Part shown: one piece after another, positions 37,147 to 50,700 of the stretch | Position numbering within the stretch: the stretch's first letter is position 1 | How the letters are laid out: each line of letters opens with the position of its first letter | Assembly (NCBI GenBank): GCA_018894105.1 | Contig: CM032122.1 | Location: forward strand, 36,859,404-36,923,403 | Source of the DNA: Jacaranda mimosifolia | Lineage: Eukaryota > Streptophyta > Magnoliopsida > Lamiales > Bignoniaceae | Direction: 5' to 3' | DNA: 64,000 bases | Notes under the pieces: generated by a model | Told to the model about the DNA's origin: nothing | Databases searched by the model: none | What the model saw: only the letters and a program-made list of their open reading frames with translations | Program-made: the position numbers and the translations under genes

Positions 37147-38945
37147 GAGATGATCTCTGCTATGAAAACCCAAACCCCAACGAGTTCTGAATTTACCAGG
37201 CAAACTGCTAAAACAACCATAGCAAACCTCAATCAGCAACTCCTGGTTTACCCCTGCCAGACAGAGCACTACTATTTCACAAAATACAGGTATTAAACTA
37301 GATCAACAATGAAGAACATACAGCTAGTGATATAGTAAACTCACATAAACAGTTTTTTAGATAAGGTTCATGTCTGCCCAATTAGACACAATAAATTCAT
37401 GATTTAAACAGTTTTCAAGTGTCATGTCAACAGTTATTTGCCAAAAACACACATGAAAATTATCCCCAGTTCATGATTGAAGAAGACACAGCTCCTATCC
37501 CTCATTCCCAAGCACCCCATTATAAGAGCTGACCTGCATTCATCAAAGGAAAATAAAAACGGACATGAGGTTCTGTTTTGTAAGAATTAAAACACGGTAT
37601 CTCAAGCAACTAGGTAATATTAATCTGATCGAATATCTTAACTTTGTTGTATATCAACAAAATGATTGATGTCATCTTCAGGTATTGGCTTGTAGTGTGA
37701 GATTTTTAAATCTAAAGTGAGTAGATTTGTGTTGAATGAGTAATTAATTTGAGAAAAGTAGAAGCAAGCGATTAATTGTATAAAAGTTGTTTTTTCTTTA
37801 GGTTCAAACTATCATATCACAAGATTGCTAAATAAGAACTGATCAGAATATGTCATAAACAGACAAGCAGATGCAGCACAACCAAAATAGAAGTGAGCGA
37901 TAAACCAATGAAATCTGGTGCAGACTCAGATGGGGAAAGGCAAATTTAGTTGAGAGATTCTATCCTTGCCTTGCAGACGTACATTGGTGTGAGATGCAAA
38001 ACCAGTCAAACATAATTGCTATAAAGCGGTGTTCTTGCATGATACAGAAGATTGTATGGTCAGATCACATATTGTTTTCTCAGAATACCATACTTTTTCG
38101 TATAATTATCCTTAAGACAGCACATCATTGTTTTGATTTGTATCTCACCAGTCCAGAGAGCAGAGAGCAAGAATATGCCCTAGCACGCAGAAGACAATAA
38201 GTTTATGATAATATTCTCCACTTAATGATGGGACCCTAACAGTAAGAAATGCAAGACAAGGCAAAATAAGACACTAAAATCAAGAAAGTGTGTTCTAATG
38301 ATAGGTCATAACCTAATGCCCCCATTAGGTCACTTCTGAATCTCACCATTTATAAGATGTGAACAAGCCAAACAAACTTATAAAGGTGAATGATTGATAG
38401 AATAGAAAGGATAACTGACAGCCGGTTTGGAGAATTAGAGGCACCAACTCTATAACCTTATTTTCACTGCACCAATTCATAAAAACATCAAAATAAATTC
38501 CTTCAAGGAACCTAATTTTCAATAACCAAGGTCGAGAATTTCCTATTCCTAGTACGACATTACCATCCAAGAATAAATAAGACCAACCAAATATGTAGAG
38601 ATTACAGTGATTAACCCAAATGAAGCTCATCACTAGAAGAACTCTGGATCACATTGTTAATCACAAAATTTAATATCATCCAAATTCCAAAAGCCAGAAA
38701 GCATACAACTCTTCCCGGAAATGCCAACACATAGAGCGGTTTCATGAGTATGACCAATTCAATTATGGCAAATCCTAAAAACCAAACCTCAATAGTACAT
38801 GGCGCAAAAAGAACAAGGTAAAAAACTATACAAAAACCCCATCGTCCACAATCAAATACTCACACACCAAACTTGAAACCACACAAGCCAAACACCAAAA
38901 CAACCACCAACAAAAGAATCCAAGCCTCCGAACGGCAACATTAAA

Positions 38946-38985
38946 ATATATATATTATATATATAAATATATATATATATATATA
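38946..38985. repeat. (TA)n repeat
   Basis: Alternating AT with two short interruptions, just downstream of the UBL5 stop codon. Confidence 0.8.
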
Positions 38986-39077
38986 AGCCCTAGAATTACA
39001 TCAAATTCAACGGTGTCACAAAGAAGCACAACGAGATCGACGAGTTAAATTGAAATTACTTGGGTTGGGAGTATGAA

Positions 39078-39082
39078 CTAGC

Positions 39083-39122
<40 letters not shown>

Positions 39123-39299
39123 ATCCTTAAGGGTGATGTGGTCCTTGTAAATGTTGTACCACTTCTGGATTCTGATCTTGTCGGCGCGGGTACCAGTCTG
39201 GGCCGCAACAAGCTTCTTGAGGTCTCCGATTGTGTCGTCCTCGTTGCACTTCACCCGCACCTTCTTCCCCAGCCGATCATTCAGCACCACCTCTATCAT
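39078..39299 (-). CDS. Ubiquitin-like protein 5 (UBL5/Hub1)
   Basis: A single uninterrupted frame encodes 73 residues, the normal length of UBL5. It has the ubiquitin fold sequence [20 protein letters not shown], then [38 protein letters not shown] and [13 protein letters not shown]. As in all Hub1 proteins the C-terminus ends in a Tyr-Tyr pair plus one residue, not in di-glycine, so it is not expected to be conjugated like ubiquitin. Yeast and animal Hub1/UBL5 binds the spliceosomal protein Snu66 and affects splice-site choice; a similar nuclear role is inferred. The gene lies tail-to-head upstream of nothing else on its strand but close to the 3' end of the SAPS gene, an adjacency also present in Arabidopsis as I recall. 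Confidence 0.95.
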
Positions 39300-39440
39300 C
39301 TTCGCTCTCTTCTTCTCCTTATTAGCAAACCCTAGTTATCCAACTTTACCTGCAGAGACCAGGATTCGTACCCTAATCCCGGGCCGAATGATTAAAGATA
39401 TTGAGGAGAAGTGAGGAACCTAGAACAATCAATATTTAAT
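39300..39440 (-). promoter_or_regulatory. Probable leader and promoter of UBL5
   Basis: The sequence directly upstream on the minus strand is purine-rich (AAGGAGAAGAAGAGAGCGAAG before the ATG), typical of a short plant leader, and contains ACTAGGGTTTGC, a telo-box-like AGGGTTT motif common in promoters of ribosomal and splicing genes. The start of transcription cannot be placed. Confidence 0.45.
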
Positions 39441-40471
39441 TATCCCAAAAAAAAAAAAAAGAAAGAAAAACAAAAGAGCGGTCTATATTTTATTGATGAG
39501 GCCTTCATAAATTTAAATGTTTAATATCTTTATTATATAGTTATTGTTATTAGTTCATTTTAATTTCTTATGATAAATAAGTTCAAAATCTTAAATTTTC
39601 GAGGACATGCCACGTTTGATTTTTTTAAAATATATTTTTATTTTTTGAAAAGAAAATATGTTTAGGAATCATATTATAAGAGAATAATAATTTTATTCCC
39701 TGAAAACATTACAAAAGTAAATTTGCATTCTCCTTAATTCTTAACATTAATATAAATATATATTTTACACATCTCAAATAAATTAATAACTATATTTATT
39801 ACCTTCGAATAATTACCTTGTTATAACATCAATGTTTATATAATACTCTGAACAATTGATCTGAGACCATTAATTAAATAAAATTGTTCGTAACTTATGA
39901 AATTATCAAAAACTTAATAACCAAATACCGAAGAGGAAACCCCATCAAATATTTCAGTCTCACCTGTACACGGCGAGTTTCAGTTAACAAGATAGCAACA
40001 AGACATCGACCGATATTCTCATGTACACGTAAAATTTTGTAAGGAAATGGGAGTTACATTAACAAAAACAAACCAACTAGGGAACTAAATCGAGCATCAA
40101 TTAATTTAATCAGGCTAGGAGTACGAATTAGGTATATTGCTTGCAGATGAGATCATGAACATATCATCCGCTTGATCATATTTCATGTTACACAAGGATG
40201 AATCGTGTTTTCTTTTGCAAATATGAAATAAATAAACAAGAATACTATGAAAAGATAAGGGAAGAGTCCCCAAAAACTTTAAACAAAACTGAAACAACCC
40301 TAATGAACAAGTGTGACAATAAATAACGCCGACTACTACGCAGCCTATGGATGTGATCCCAGTTGAAACAAAATATACTGTACATATGTTCGCTGCATAT
40401 TCCCCGGCTACAGAATGGATCCACAGACCCCACAGGTTCAATGTTGAATTTGAAAATAATTGATCCCATAC
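39441..40471. other. Spacer between UBL5 and the SAPS gene
   Basis: The part near 40100-40471 is probably the 3' untranslated region of the SAPS gene (minus strand). 39450-40000 is AT-rich intergenic DNA. Open frames here are short and without family features. Confidence 0.45.
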
Positions 40472-43400
40472 TTACTCCAACACCGCAACCTCCTGATCAA
40501 CTCTCCAATAGTTCGCATCGTTGAATTCCTTCATACCAGCACCACCATCATCTGAATCCTCCTTTTCATGTTTCTTTGGACTGATGTTCCTTTTCAGAGG
40601 CCCAGCTTCCCCGACTATCCCTTCCTTGAGAGCCTGTTCCATAGCCTTCTCTGTCCCCTCTAATTCCACACCCACAAATTCAACATCCTCTTCAAACAAA
40701 GAGGGCACAGCAACACTTTTCTGACTTGAATCAGACTTGGACGAACTATCAGAGGAATCTTTAGGACTGGTTGCCCCATTTGGCATGGAGTCTCCACCTG
40801 AAGTGGGACTAATGGGGGCAGTACTGGCCTCCACTGAATGCACTGCATTGTCAGTGATGTTTTGGTCTTCAAATGGGTTCGTACTAGAACCACCAACTTG
40901 AAAATCCGACCCTTCTCCCCATGCGACCCATTCAGGTATGGGCCTGTCTCCAAATGGATGATCATTGTCTGGCGTCTCAAAACGAAAGAAGCCCAAGTCA
41001 TTAGAGGGAGCAGTCTTCTCACTCTGGGGAATTGAGTGTCCATCACTCCTAGAGTTGTTCGCATTGAATCCATTGAAGGCATTTGCCTCAAAACTGGATG
41101 ATCCATTGACAGCAATTCTACTCTCAGTCATTTCCTCATCCTCTCCGACCACAACCTCATCATCAGTACTGCTGTTAACACCATTTGATATTCCATTCAA
41201 GTTTATATCATCCATCATTTCAGAAGACAAGGTGTTCATGGGTGCATCGCCATCATTTCTGTCATCTTGGAATGCAAACCAGTTGGAATTTGTGAATAAA
41301 CTGCTGCAAAGAAGAACAGAGCATGTCATACAATAACAAAACAGGCGTCAAAGAAAGGACTCTTCCGGTCTTGGTCTTATGTCACAAAACTTTGAGACAG
41401 AATTTTTCCATCCCTTGTTCTTTACAATTTATAGGTATTTATTTGTTGAAGGTAGTGGGGTTTCTAAAGTTTTTAGCACAGTAGGGACAATCTGCACTCA
41501 TACGTCATAAATTTTCAAAACCACTACTCCGTTGGAACAACTAAAATAAAAATAACAGACATCAGAAATCTTGCTACTTCATAGGTGCAGGTAATGTCAT
41601 CAAGAAAAAAATGCAACAAGACTCACCTCCCTTGGTCATCACCCAACCTTAGGGATGAAATTACGACTTCAGCAGATTCATCATCAAAGTAGACATCCTA
41701 CAATTTCATCAATTTCAAATGGGGCAACTCATTAGAGGAGGAAAGACTGGCAAAACATTTCTTTACATGCCAAATTCCACATAACTAAAGAATTTGGAGT
41801 GAGGAGGCACCACTATTTCAAGGTAAGCAAAATAGAGAAATTGAGTAAATTAGACATGCAGATTACCTCATCGCGGTCAAGAGATCCATGACCCTGCAAA
41901 GAATGCAAATTATAAATAGATATCGGAGAGATTATTTATTCAACTTCGAATGAAGTTGTTAGGAGGTACAGAAGAGCAACACCACCACCACCACCACCTC
42001 CCGGGGGGCATTGACATTTACCTCAGCATCATCATTGTCATATATGGTGTATCTAAATGCTTGGCTTAAATTATTTGCCAGAGCTGCAACATCATAATCT
42101 CTATCATGAACATCTTCCTCATCACTATCCCTGGTCCTATCCTGCAATGCAGTAGGGCGCCTGCAAAGGAGGGAAAGAATAATCATTTTCAGGAAGTAGA
42201 GCCTGAATAGACCTTGGAAACAGAGTGTGATGACAATGCTCCACATGAAAAATGAAAAATTAAACAATATATACAAATCTATATTATAAGCTATTCTGTT
42301 ACAATAGGTATCCAACGAGACTATGGACAGACTTCTTCAATCATATTGACCCTAGTAAATCCTGTCCAACTCCAGAGTCTTCAAGTAAAGCAGGCCTAAA
42401 GCTTTTAGAATGCAGGAAACCATGTTCAAGTCTCGCCATCCAGTTTGACCACAGAAGTGTTTTAAAGGCATAAGGTTTTGGGTGAGGTGTTCACATCCTT
42501 AGGTGAGGCATATGCCCCATCAATTTTCATATTTAATATTCCATAATGAAAAATGATATTAAGAATTACAAAATAAAACCCATATATTGAAAAACAATAA
42601 AAATAAGGGGAAAAGGCACAGAATACTAAAAATAAGAAGGAACTAAATTGATAGCTCTCAAGATGATAGATCAAAAAACATAAAAAAATTAATTTCTTAA
42701 TATCAAAACCGTGAAAGAAATGAAAATATTTGTCAGAGGGAAGTGCACAAGAGAAATTTTAGCTTTTCATTGCCCTTCTAACAAAATAGAAACCTGTGAA
42801 AACAGGGCAGAAAATGACTTGACGACAATAAGCTTGTATAGAATTTGAATTTCAAATTTACAACGAATGAGATTATTAACCCTTTTTCAAATTAACATAT
42901 TTATATATATATATATATATATATTCCTTTTATTTACATTCCTCTGGGGCCTCTGGGGATACACACCCAATGACTTGGTTGCTTTGGCGCACAAAAGGAA
43001 TATACCCCAAGCACTTGAACATAATGCCCCAACTTTCTGGGCATACAGCCAACAGGACAAAAGCTCCCCAACAATGCACCAAGGCATTTTTAGAGCACCC
43101 TGCTTTGAGACATTGCCCTGGGCGCATCTCAGGGCTACCTTTTGAAACACTGCCACTGAGGGCAATGTGGTGGATAATGAAAACTTGTAACAATTTCACT
43201 GAGTGAAAGCAATAGCAGAAGAATAAGAGAAAAGAGGCATACCCACAAGCCCATCGATAAACATTCTCAACCATATTACGATCCTGTAAGACAGTAGTCT
43301 GCCACTCATTCCACTCATTATTTTCCTGCAGCAAATGAAAGAGATTGCATGAGGCCTCTACTCAGAAATGTTACATTTCACATTTTCAAGTTTAAAGCTT

Positions 43401-44675
43401 TATAACTAGAACATTTAGTCCAATATAAAGTATTAAACTTTTTGCGCACCTGAAGATGTTTTTGAATGCGATTATCACTGTTTCCCAACTGAATTAGCTT
43501 ATTTGATATCCGTGTCAAATGTCCAAAGTACCCTGCTCGAGGAGCCTGTCTACCAGAAGCAGGTAAAGTTGGCTGCATTTGATAGAAAAATCACCATAAG
43601 ATATACTGTCATACTATGAAGAAATGATAAATAAAAATAGAGGCAGGGTGAGGAGTGGAGGTTTAAACTTAAGGACAGTTCTATTAATCACACAAAACAA
43701 AATGTGAAAATATACCAGGACAACCACAATTCATTTTCATAAAAATTTGCAACATAATTAACATGGATGAATTGTTTCAGAACCAAAGGATTTGCATTCT
43801 CAATTTTCTGATTCTCAAATGGCTGTCGCCCTCATGAGCTACAAAAATATGACAGGTGGGCACAAACATCCCAAAACATTGATATTTAGAGAAATTTACC
43901 TGATTAAGTACGTCAGAAAGCATAGGACTTTTTTCTGTTTGAAGAATTTTTCCAACCAAATTACAATCTAGGAGAAGATGATCAACAATGGCATTGTTTT
44001 TGCTTTCCAAGCAAGAATATATAATGCTCTCCACATGTTGATGCAAAGCATTATTGTAAGGATACCTGCACCAAAAAAAATGATATCATTAGAAACAATA
44101 TCAGTAAGTCTTTAACTCCTGACACCGAGTTCCACTAAAGATGAAATTAAAATTACTTTGTTGTACAGAATAGTATGCAACTCGAAAGTTATAAATAAAT
44201 ACCAGTAAAATTAATTCTTACTCAAAAAAGAGATCAAGAACTCTCTGAATTGTCCCAGAGCTGGCCAATTCCTTCTCTGCTGCCTCATTGCCAGTTTTCA
44301 GCAGCACCGCAAGGAACTCTACAGTCTACAATCACAAATCAAATTTTATACAAAATATGTGAAATGGCCAAGGTAGAGAGAGAGAGAGGGTAGCTTTATA
44401 TCTATAAATCAATGGAAACTACAGCTGAACAACTTCCATTCAATACATGCAAAACTTCTTTTCCCTCAGCTTTAAAGGGAAATGGACACAAATCAAACTT
44501 GACAGGTAAATTATATTGCATACAAAAAATTCAAATGTAGAATCCAGATATTTAGATAAAGTTCCACTCTTATCATATAAAGGATAGAAATTTGTCTTTC
44601 CTTTCCCTGCAAGTGATGATATATGAGCTCCTAAGTTCTCTCCTTCTTTCAAAAAGACAGTAACCAAATTTGAGA

Positions 44676-44722
<47 letters not shown>

Positions 44723-47700
44723 AAGGGAGAGAGATTGCATGGTAACTAACCTTCAAACGATGCTTTCCCAAAGGAGGCCTCAATTCACCATATGTTGTGG
44801 GTAAAATCTTATCGTCAGATGAAACATTTAAAAGTATCAGCAGCTCACCTGAACAGATATTTAGATGCTTATTCCTTCAACTCGTGCAACATTAGAAACA
44901 ATGGACAGAATATGTAAAGGAACATTTTAACAAACGAAAACGTGCGGCATCAGCTGATATCTGGCTGCTCTCTGCTCTCAGATATGCATCTTCCAAGATT
45001 ATTTAAACAATAGTTCCCCACCCAAACCCCCAACAAGAAGAAGAAACGAATAAGAATAAGATTACCATATAATGACAATCCCACTCATAGCATAGTAAGT
45101 ATATGTAGCGACATGCTAATAGCACTCCCACAGGTGAATCTGATGAAATATAAAATGAATCAAAATGGATCAGATGAAAATAAACCAAATTGATCTACCA
45201 AAATGACCTCACAATCTCCCTCTTTTAACAAATAATTAGAACTTCCAATGACTAAGACAAGTCAATTTTAGGAATGCTTGTCATGATATGGTAATCTTCA
45301 TAAGATACATGTGCAAATTGATTTTCATTTCATATAGCATTATGCACATTTTATTTAGATTAATATGGATTGATTCCGTATATGCAAAAGTTATGGATCC
45401 AATAAACTTGTTGAAGAGATGAAATATAAACAAGGTATATCTATCGCAATAAATAACAAACAGTATATTTGTCGATGGTCGAGAGGTCAACCAAAGATGG
45501 GAGCTCGGGTGAGCGTTTTCTGGGTTACAAGGCTTATCCAGGTAGAGGTGCGTAGGTCATTAGGTAGGAGGATGTGACGTATGGGTGGGTGTCTGATCTC
45601 CCTAAAAGTCCCTGATTGCAATAAATGAGGAGGCATTTATAGTTAACGATTCAGCTGGCAGGATACTATTGAATCCACCTGTCCATCTTCCAGAGCGTAC
45701 AGGTGGCTGCCTTGGATGGCCCAAATCATTCCGGGTCACAAACCCAGGTCGGGTTGGCCCATTTAAGAATGACGCAGATCCTAGGGGCAGTTTTGAGATT
45801 TTGAATGAGTATAGGGGTATTTAAGCCTTTTAATAATTCTCTCTTATCAATATCTTTTTTATCAGAGGTTGAATCGATCATCAGAAGAAGAATTAGGGCA
45901 AAAATTACGATACATTCTGAGAAAATCAAACTTCCATCGAAGAGAAGCAAATGAAAGGCTTTCATAAAAATTCTTGTAGAATCGAGAATGAAGTTTTCAT
46001 TTTTTACATGCCAAATCATGAATTATTAACTGTATCCAATTTCCCAAAAGAATCTCAATTGTGTCGAACTTTCCATTTTTGGAACGGAATAGGATCGAGA
46101 TCAAACTTTATTCCATGGTATTTACATGAGGTTCCTCTTTAAGCAAGTCCCCGAGAGGGCTTAGTTGATCCATGATTTATGCTTCATCTTTTGTTTCCTT
46201 TTCATTGGTTTCGAGAAATCTATCGATCAATTCAGATTCTTTCTCTTTCTCTTGATTCTTTTCCGATCGAGATGTAAACCAAACTAGATGCACTACAAAA
46301 ATTGTTACCTAATCATTGGTTCCACAAACACATTCAATCAAATCATGGGTGGGTCCTAATCCATATTGCCATGCTAAACAGTACCACAAGATGGGGCCGC
46401 AAAGTTTCCAGTCAATACATACTTGAGTCTTAAAAATTCTAAAGAAACATATGCTGAACACTGGCAAAAAGTAAAAATCCAGGATATGCCATCATATAAT
46501 ACATATTGACACTTATATGATCCATGACCATGAGAATAGGTGCGAAGAAAATAACCGAAACAGAAATCTTAACAATTCACTTTCCTGTTTGAGTTGTCTA
46601 ACCAGCCATAAGTTGACTACAGTAAAATAACGAAGCCAAGCAATTAAAATTTAATTCCAACAACATTACATAAGAGAATATACAAAAAGTACAGCATCCA
46701 CCATCTTCAGCTAAAAAACTCACCTAGTTTTGGAAGCATTGCACCAACCGTATCTGGATTGACATTTATAGGTGATTCATACACATGCTGACTTCTGAAA
46801 GGGTACATTACTGATGAAGGAATTGATCTTTTAGGATCCAACAATGCGATGCAAACAGACAGCGAATTGACAAGGGCAGATTTTGAATGTGAGTCTTCAA
46901 GTGCATGACCAAATATCCTTTCAACATAACTGAGCATAGAAAGAGCTATTAAAGTCAATGCTCAGTCAAATCATTACATAAGGCCAAAAAATGTGATCCT
47001 CGAGTTGAAGGAAAATATTCAAGTAAGCTCCACAAACCTTGGACTTGATAGTTTAGTAGCCAAAGGTGATGGTGCAGTCCTGGTTATCGAACACAATGTT
47101 TCTGCTGCATTAGCATGTACTTCTGGAGGATTCTGGTGGATACAGAATACATGCCATTATTAGATAGTAAACATGAAGTCACACATGAAAGGGTGCATTC
47201 AGCAAACAATCGTCAAATGAAAGAATGAATATAGTGGAAAGCTAACAATACAAGATTACTAAAGCCAAGGAAATATAAGATCTGGCAGATCTAGTAACAT
47301 GAGCAGACCCAAGAAGATACAAGTCAGATTGAGTGAGCAGGATGATCATAAAACCAGCATGATAGCCATCCCTATCAAAATGAATGCAATATTATAATGA
47401 AAAAACAACAGCATAACCTTTGAAAACACAATGACTTTCTTCCTCTTTACACTGTTATAATTTGTCTCAGATGAATAAAAAGAGGGTGACAAACACCACC
47501 TAGGAGCAGTGCATTAAGGTTCTATGAGCAGATTTGCGCATATGGACCGCATCTATGCAACCAGATATGATCAAGTATGCGCGTAATGGACATTGTCCAC
47601 TTAGTCCAAAATCCAAATATGGTCACCCATCAGTTACATAACCATGTCTGAAACCAAAAATTGACTATTGAATGAATTTAATAATAAAATTCAGGGGAAA

Positions 47701-50700
47701 ACAAACACACACACATGTACCATCTTGCATAAGGAGCAGAGAAAGGACAAGTGTAATGCACTTATGGAGATTGCCTACACAAAATCTAAGCTATAAGGTA
47801 ACAGAAGCATATTATGCTATTGGGGCCATCTTATTTTATGATGTACCTTGTTCAAACTAGCAATTAAAACTAAAAAGAAATGAATTCATATGGTCCCTAC
47901 ACCAACATCAAAAGGTCCTTACATAGAGAGACAAAGTCAGTTTCAGCACTTACTGAGTCATTCAGTTTGTCCACAATCATTTCTAACAAGTTGCTATCAG
48001 CTAACCACTGCATAACATCCAAAGAATTTGGGTATAGATGATCATCTGCACCTACAAGTCGCACCAAGACCTGATAATATAGAGCTAATGAGAAGAGAGA
48101 ATAACCCACAGCAGTAAAAGTAGAAAGGGACCCCAACTTGATAAGGAAGGACTTAAAGAAACTAAGTGCTTGAGCAAAAAATATAAATATAAGACTCAAC
48201 CTCCATGATGGATGTAATACCAATCAAATCAACCAGCTGCTTAAAAACATCTTGGTGAGCCTGCAATCAGTATTAGTTTAAATTAATTCTGTGCCAAGAG
48301 AAAATTTCTTTTCCAAAAAGATCAAGGAATAACATATGCAATAGCAACTTTCTCTCAGCTATACATATAGGGATTTTTTGCACTGATTGATAGGGAGGCA
48401 TTCATGACATTAACCACAACCAATAAGTTGTTTGCATTTGTTCCATAAAGCCCGTGAAATCAATATAGCGTGGCGCTAATTTCCATAATCAGACTGATGG
48501 CAATCGCTAGGAGGTGCTACAACAGTGTTGTCACAAAGTAGGTGGGTTCTTGATGTAGAAGGAGAAAGTCATTAGTACTACCCTCATTTTTCTCAATTAG
48601 ATTACTATAGCACCCCTTGCATTATTGAAGGGGCAGTAACATAATTGGGCATTGAAAATTAGCCTTCGGAAGCTCAGATTTTCTCCTCCAGAGGTCTCTC
48701 CATTTGACAAGGGCATAAATGTCTTCGTAAAACTTATCACTTGATAGTATCATGGCAGCCAAACAACGGCATTGTTACCATGCAAGATATCATCCCAACT
48801 AATATACCAAAGAAAAATTTAATAAGAAATGCTGTAGCAAGAACACTTATTACCAGAATCCCATCAAATGAAGCAAACAAGCCTGTTGCATATGTTATAA
48901 AAATTACAATGGATAAATGGAAGTGGTAAGTCCGTCCCTCAAACCTAAAGCTTGTTTTAAGGACTTCATCACAGTATGAGATTCTTAAAGCGGTCTTAAC
49001 CTCGGGCATGTTTTATCCCTCTTGGAAACTTCTGAAGCTTACTTGAGGATATATAATTGCAGATTGAAAAACTATCCAAATTCTGTTTGAATCAAGAAAA
49101 TGGTGACCAGAAAAAGGACACCAGTTCTGCAAGAATTCTTCTTCTCAGCTTTCCTTCAGGAACTCCATTTGTTATAATCGTTTCTTACTCCATGAAAGAT
49201 CAAATTGGCAAAGGTAAATTGCACAACTAAGATGAACTATAATCCCACTTCACTTGATCAATACCAAAGAATAGGAGCACAAAAGCATCCAAGAGAGATT
49301 TTGACAGTTAGAACAATCCAGGAACAGAACAATATCTAGACCATAAAGATCGACTTTCAGCAAAGACATTGCTGCAGACTGCAGTAAAAATTAAGTGTCC
49401 ACTTCAATAATTCAAAAGGATAAAAAGAGTACCAAACAAATTTTTAGGAATTGTGACACAGGAGATAGCAGATTATTGAAAATTCAATTTACACATGTTC
49501 CTTCCACGTACAGGTGTCAAAACGGGGCCGGGCCGGCTCGCAAAAAAAAACAGACCAGCTCGACTCGTTTAATTTTTTTAATATGGACTGGGCTGGACTG
49601 GCTCGCATGAAAACCCGTCCTGAGCTGAAATTTTGCAGCCCAGGACCGGCTCGGCCCGCGGGCTAGCCAGCAATATTTTTTAAATTATAAATTATAATTT
49701 TTAAAAATTTAGAAATTTATAATTTTTAAATTACAAATTATTAATTTTGAAAAATTATAAATTTATAATATAATTAAGAATAATTTATAATTTATTAATG
49801 TATAAATCAATAATTAAAAATTTATAATTTTTAAATTATAAATTAAGAATTAATATAAGAAAATTAATAAATTTATAAAAATTATAAATTATAATGTGTA
49901 AAACAAAAAAAAAAGGAAAGTAGCTGTTACAATTTGTAGCTAGAGGTGTCAAATGGGCCGGGCTGAGCCAGCCCGGCTCGTTTAATAGGTGGTTCATGGT
50001 GGTCCCAAGTCGAGCCGGGACCGTGACGGGCTAAAAATTGAAAAATCCGGCTCAACTCAAAACCAGCCCACTATATAGATGAGCCGGTTTATATATGAGC
50101 CAGGCTAAGCGGGCCGGCTCACGGAGCGGGTTGGCCCACAAGGTTTTTTTTTTTTAAAAAAATTGAAAATGAATTTAAAATTTTCAAGTTTTTATATTTA
50201 TGTAATTATTAATATTTTTTTCAATACTTATACTTTTTTAAAAGACTTAATAATTTATACTGATGTGATTTTTAATATTTTACAACACTTAAATTTTTAT
50301 AAAAATTTGAAAATTTATAATTATATTAATTTTTTTCATCAATTATATTTTTTCAAAAACACTATCAAATAAGGTGGTGACGAGTTTGGCAAGAACCCCT
50401 CTACCCGTCATTAATTTAGAAAAAATAATTACATAGATGTGCATTTAACCAAACCTCTAAATAAAAGTACATAAAGGTGGATTTGAGAGAAATTGAGGGA
50501 ACTGATAGGAAACATTTTTATTACAAATGACCACTATATCTAATGGTCATTTGTTATTTTTGAGGAAAAAAAATTAACTGTTGGTTGGCTAGGCCAACAG
50601 TCAATTTACAGGAAAGTAGTTGTTACAAATTGTAACGGCTACTTTATTTTTTCTTTTCTTTTTTTTTTTTAATTTTATATTATAATTTGTAATTTTTATA

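Larger units (their letters stand above)
35817..39077. other. Intergenic region between the Mutator-like element and UBL5
   Basis: No supported gene. It contains a (CTG)n run near 36747, a compound TA/CA/GT repeat at 37097-37146 and a TA-rich repeat at 38946-38985. Part of 38000-39077 could be 3' untranslated region of UBL5 on the minus strand. On that strand a TGCAG acceptor-like site sits near 37533, but no exon can be argued from it. Confidence 0.45.

Noticed and set aside
40660..41336. Open frames in other frames over the last SAPS exon
   Set aside because: They are shadows of the long conserved SAPS C-terminal exon at 41303-40472.
42887..43334. Overlapping open frames on both strands with Cys/Trp-rich peptides
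   Set aside because: They lie in the hAT-like insertion and run into the SAPS exon at 43325-43243; only the exon part is real coding sequence.
46285..46305. CACTACAAAAATTG, resembling a CACTA element end, next to the plastid insertion
   Set aside because: No matching inverted end or 3-bp TSD was found within several kb; a short AT-rich match of this kind can occur by chance.
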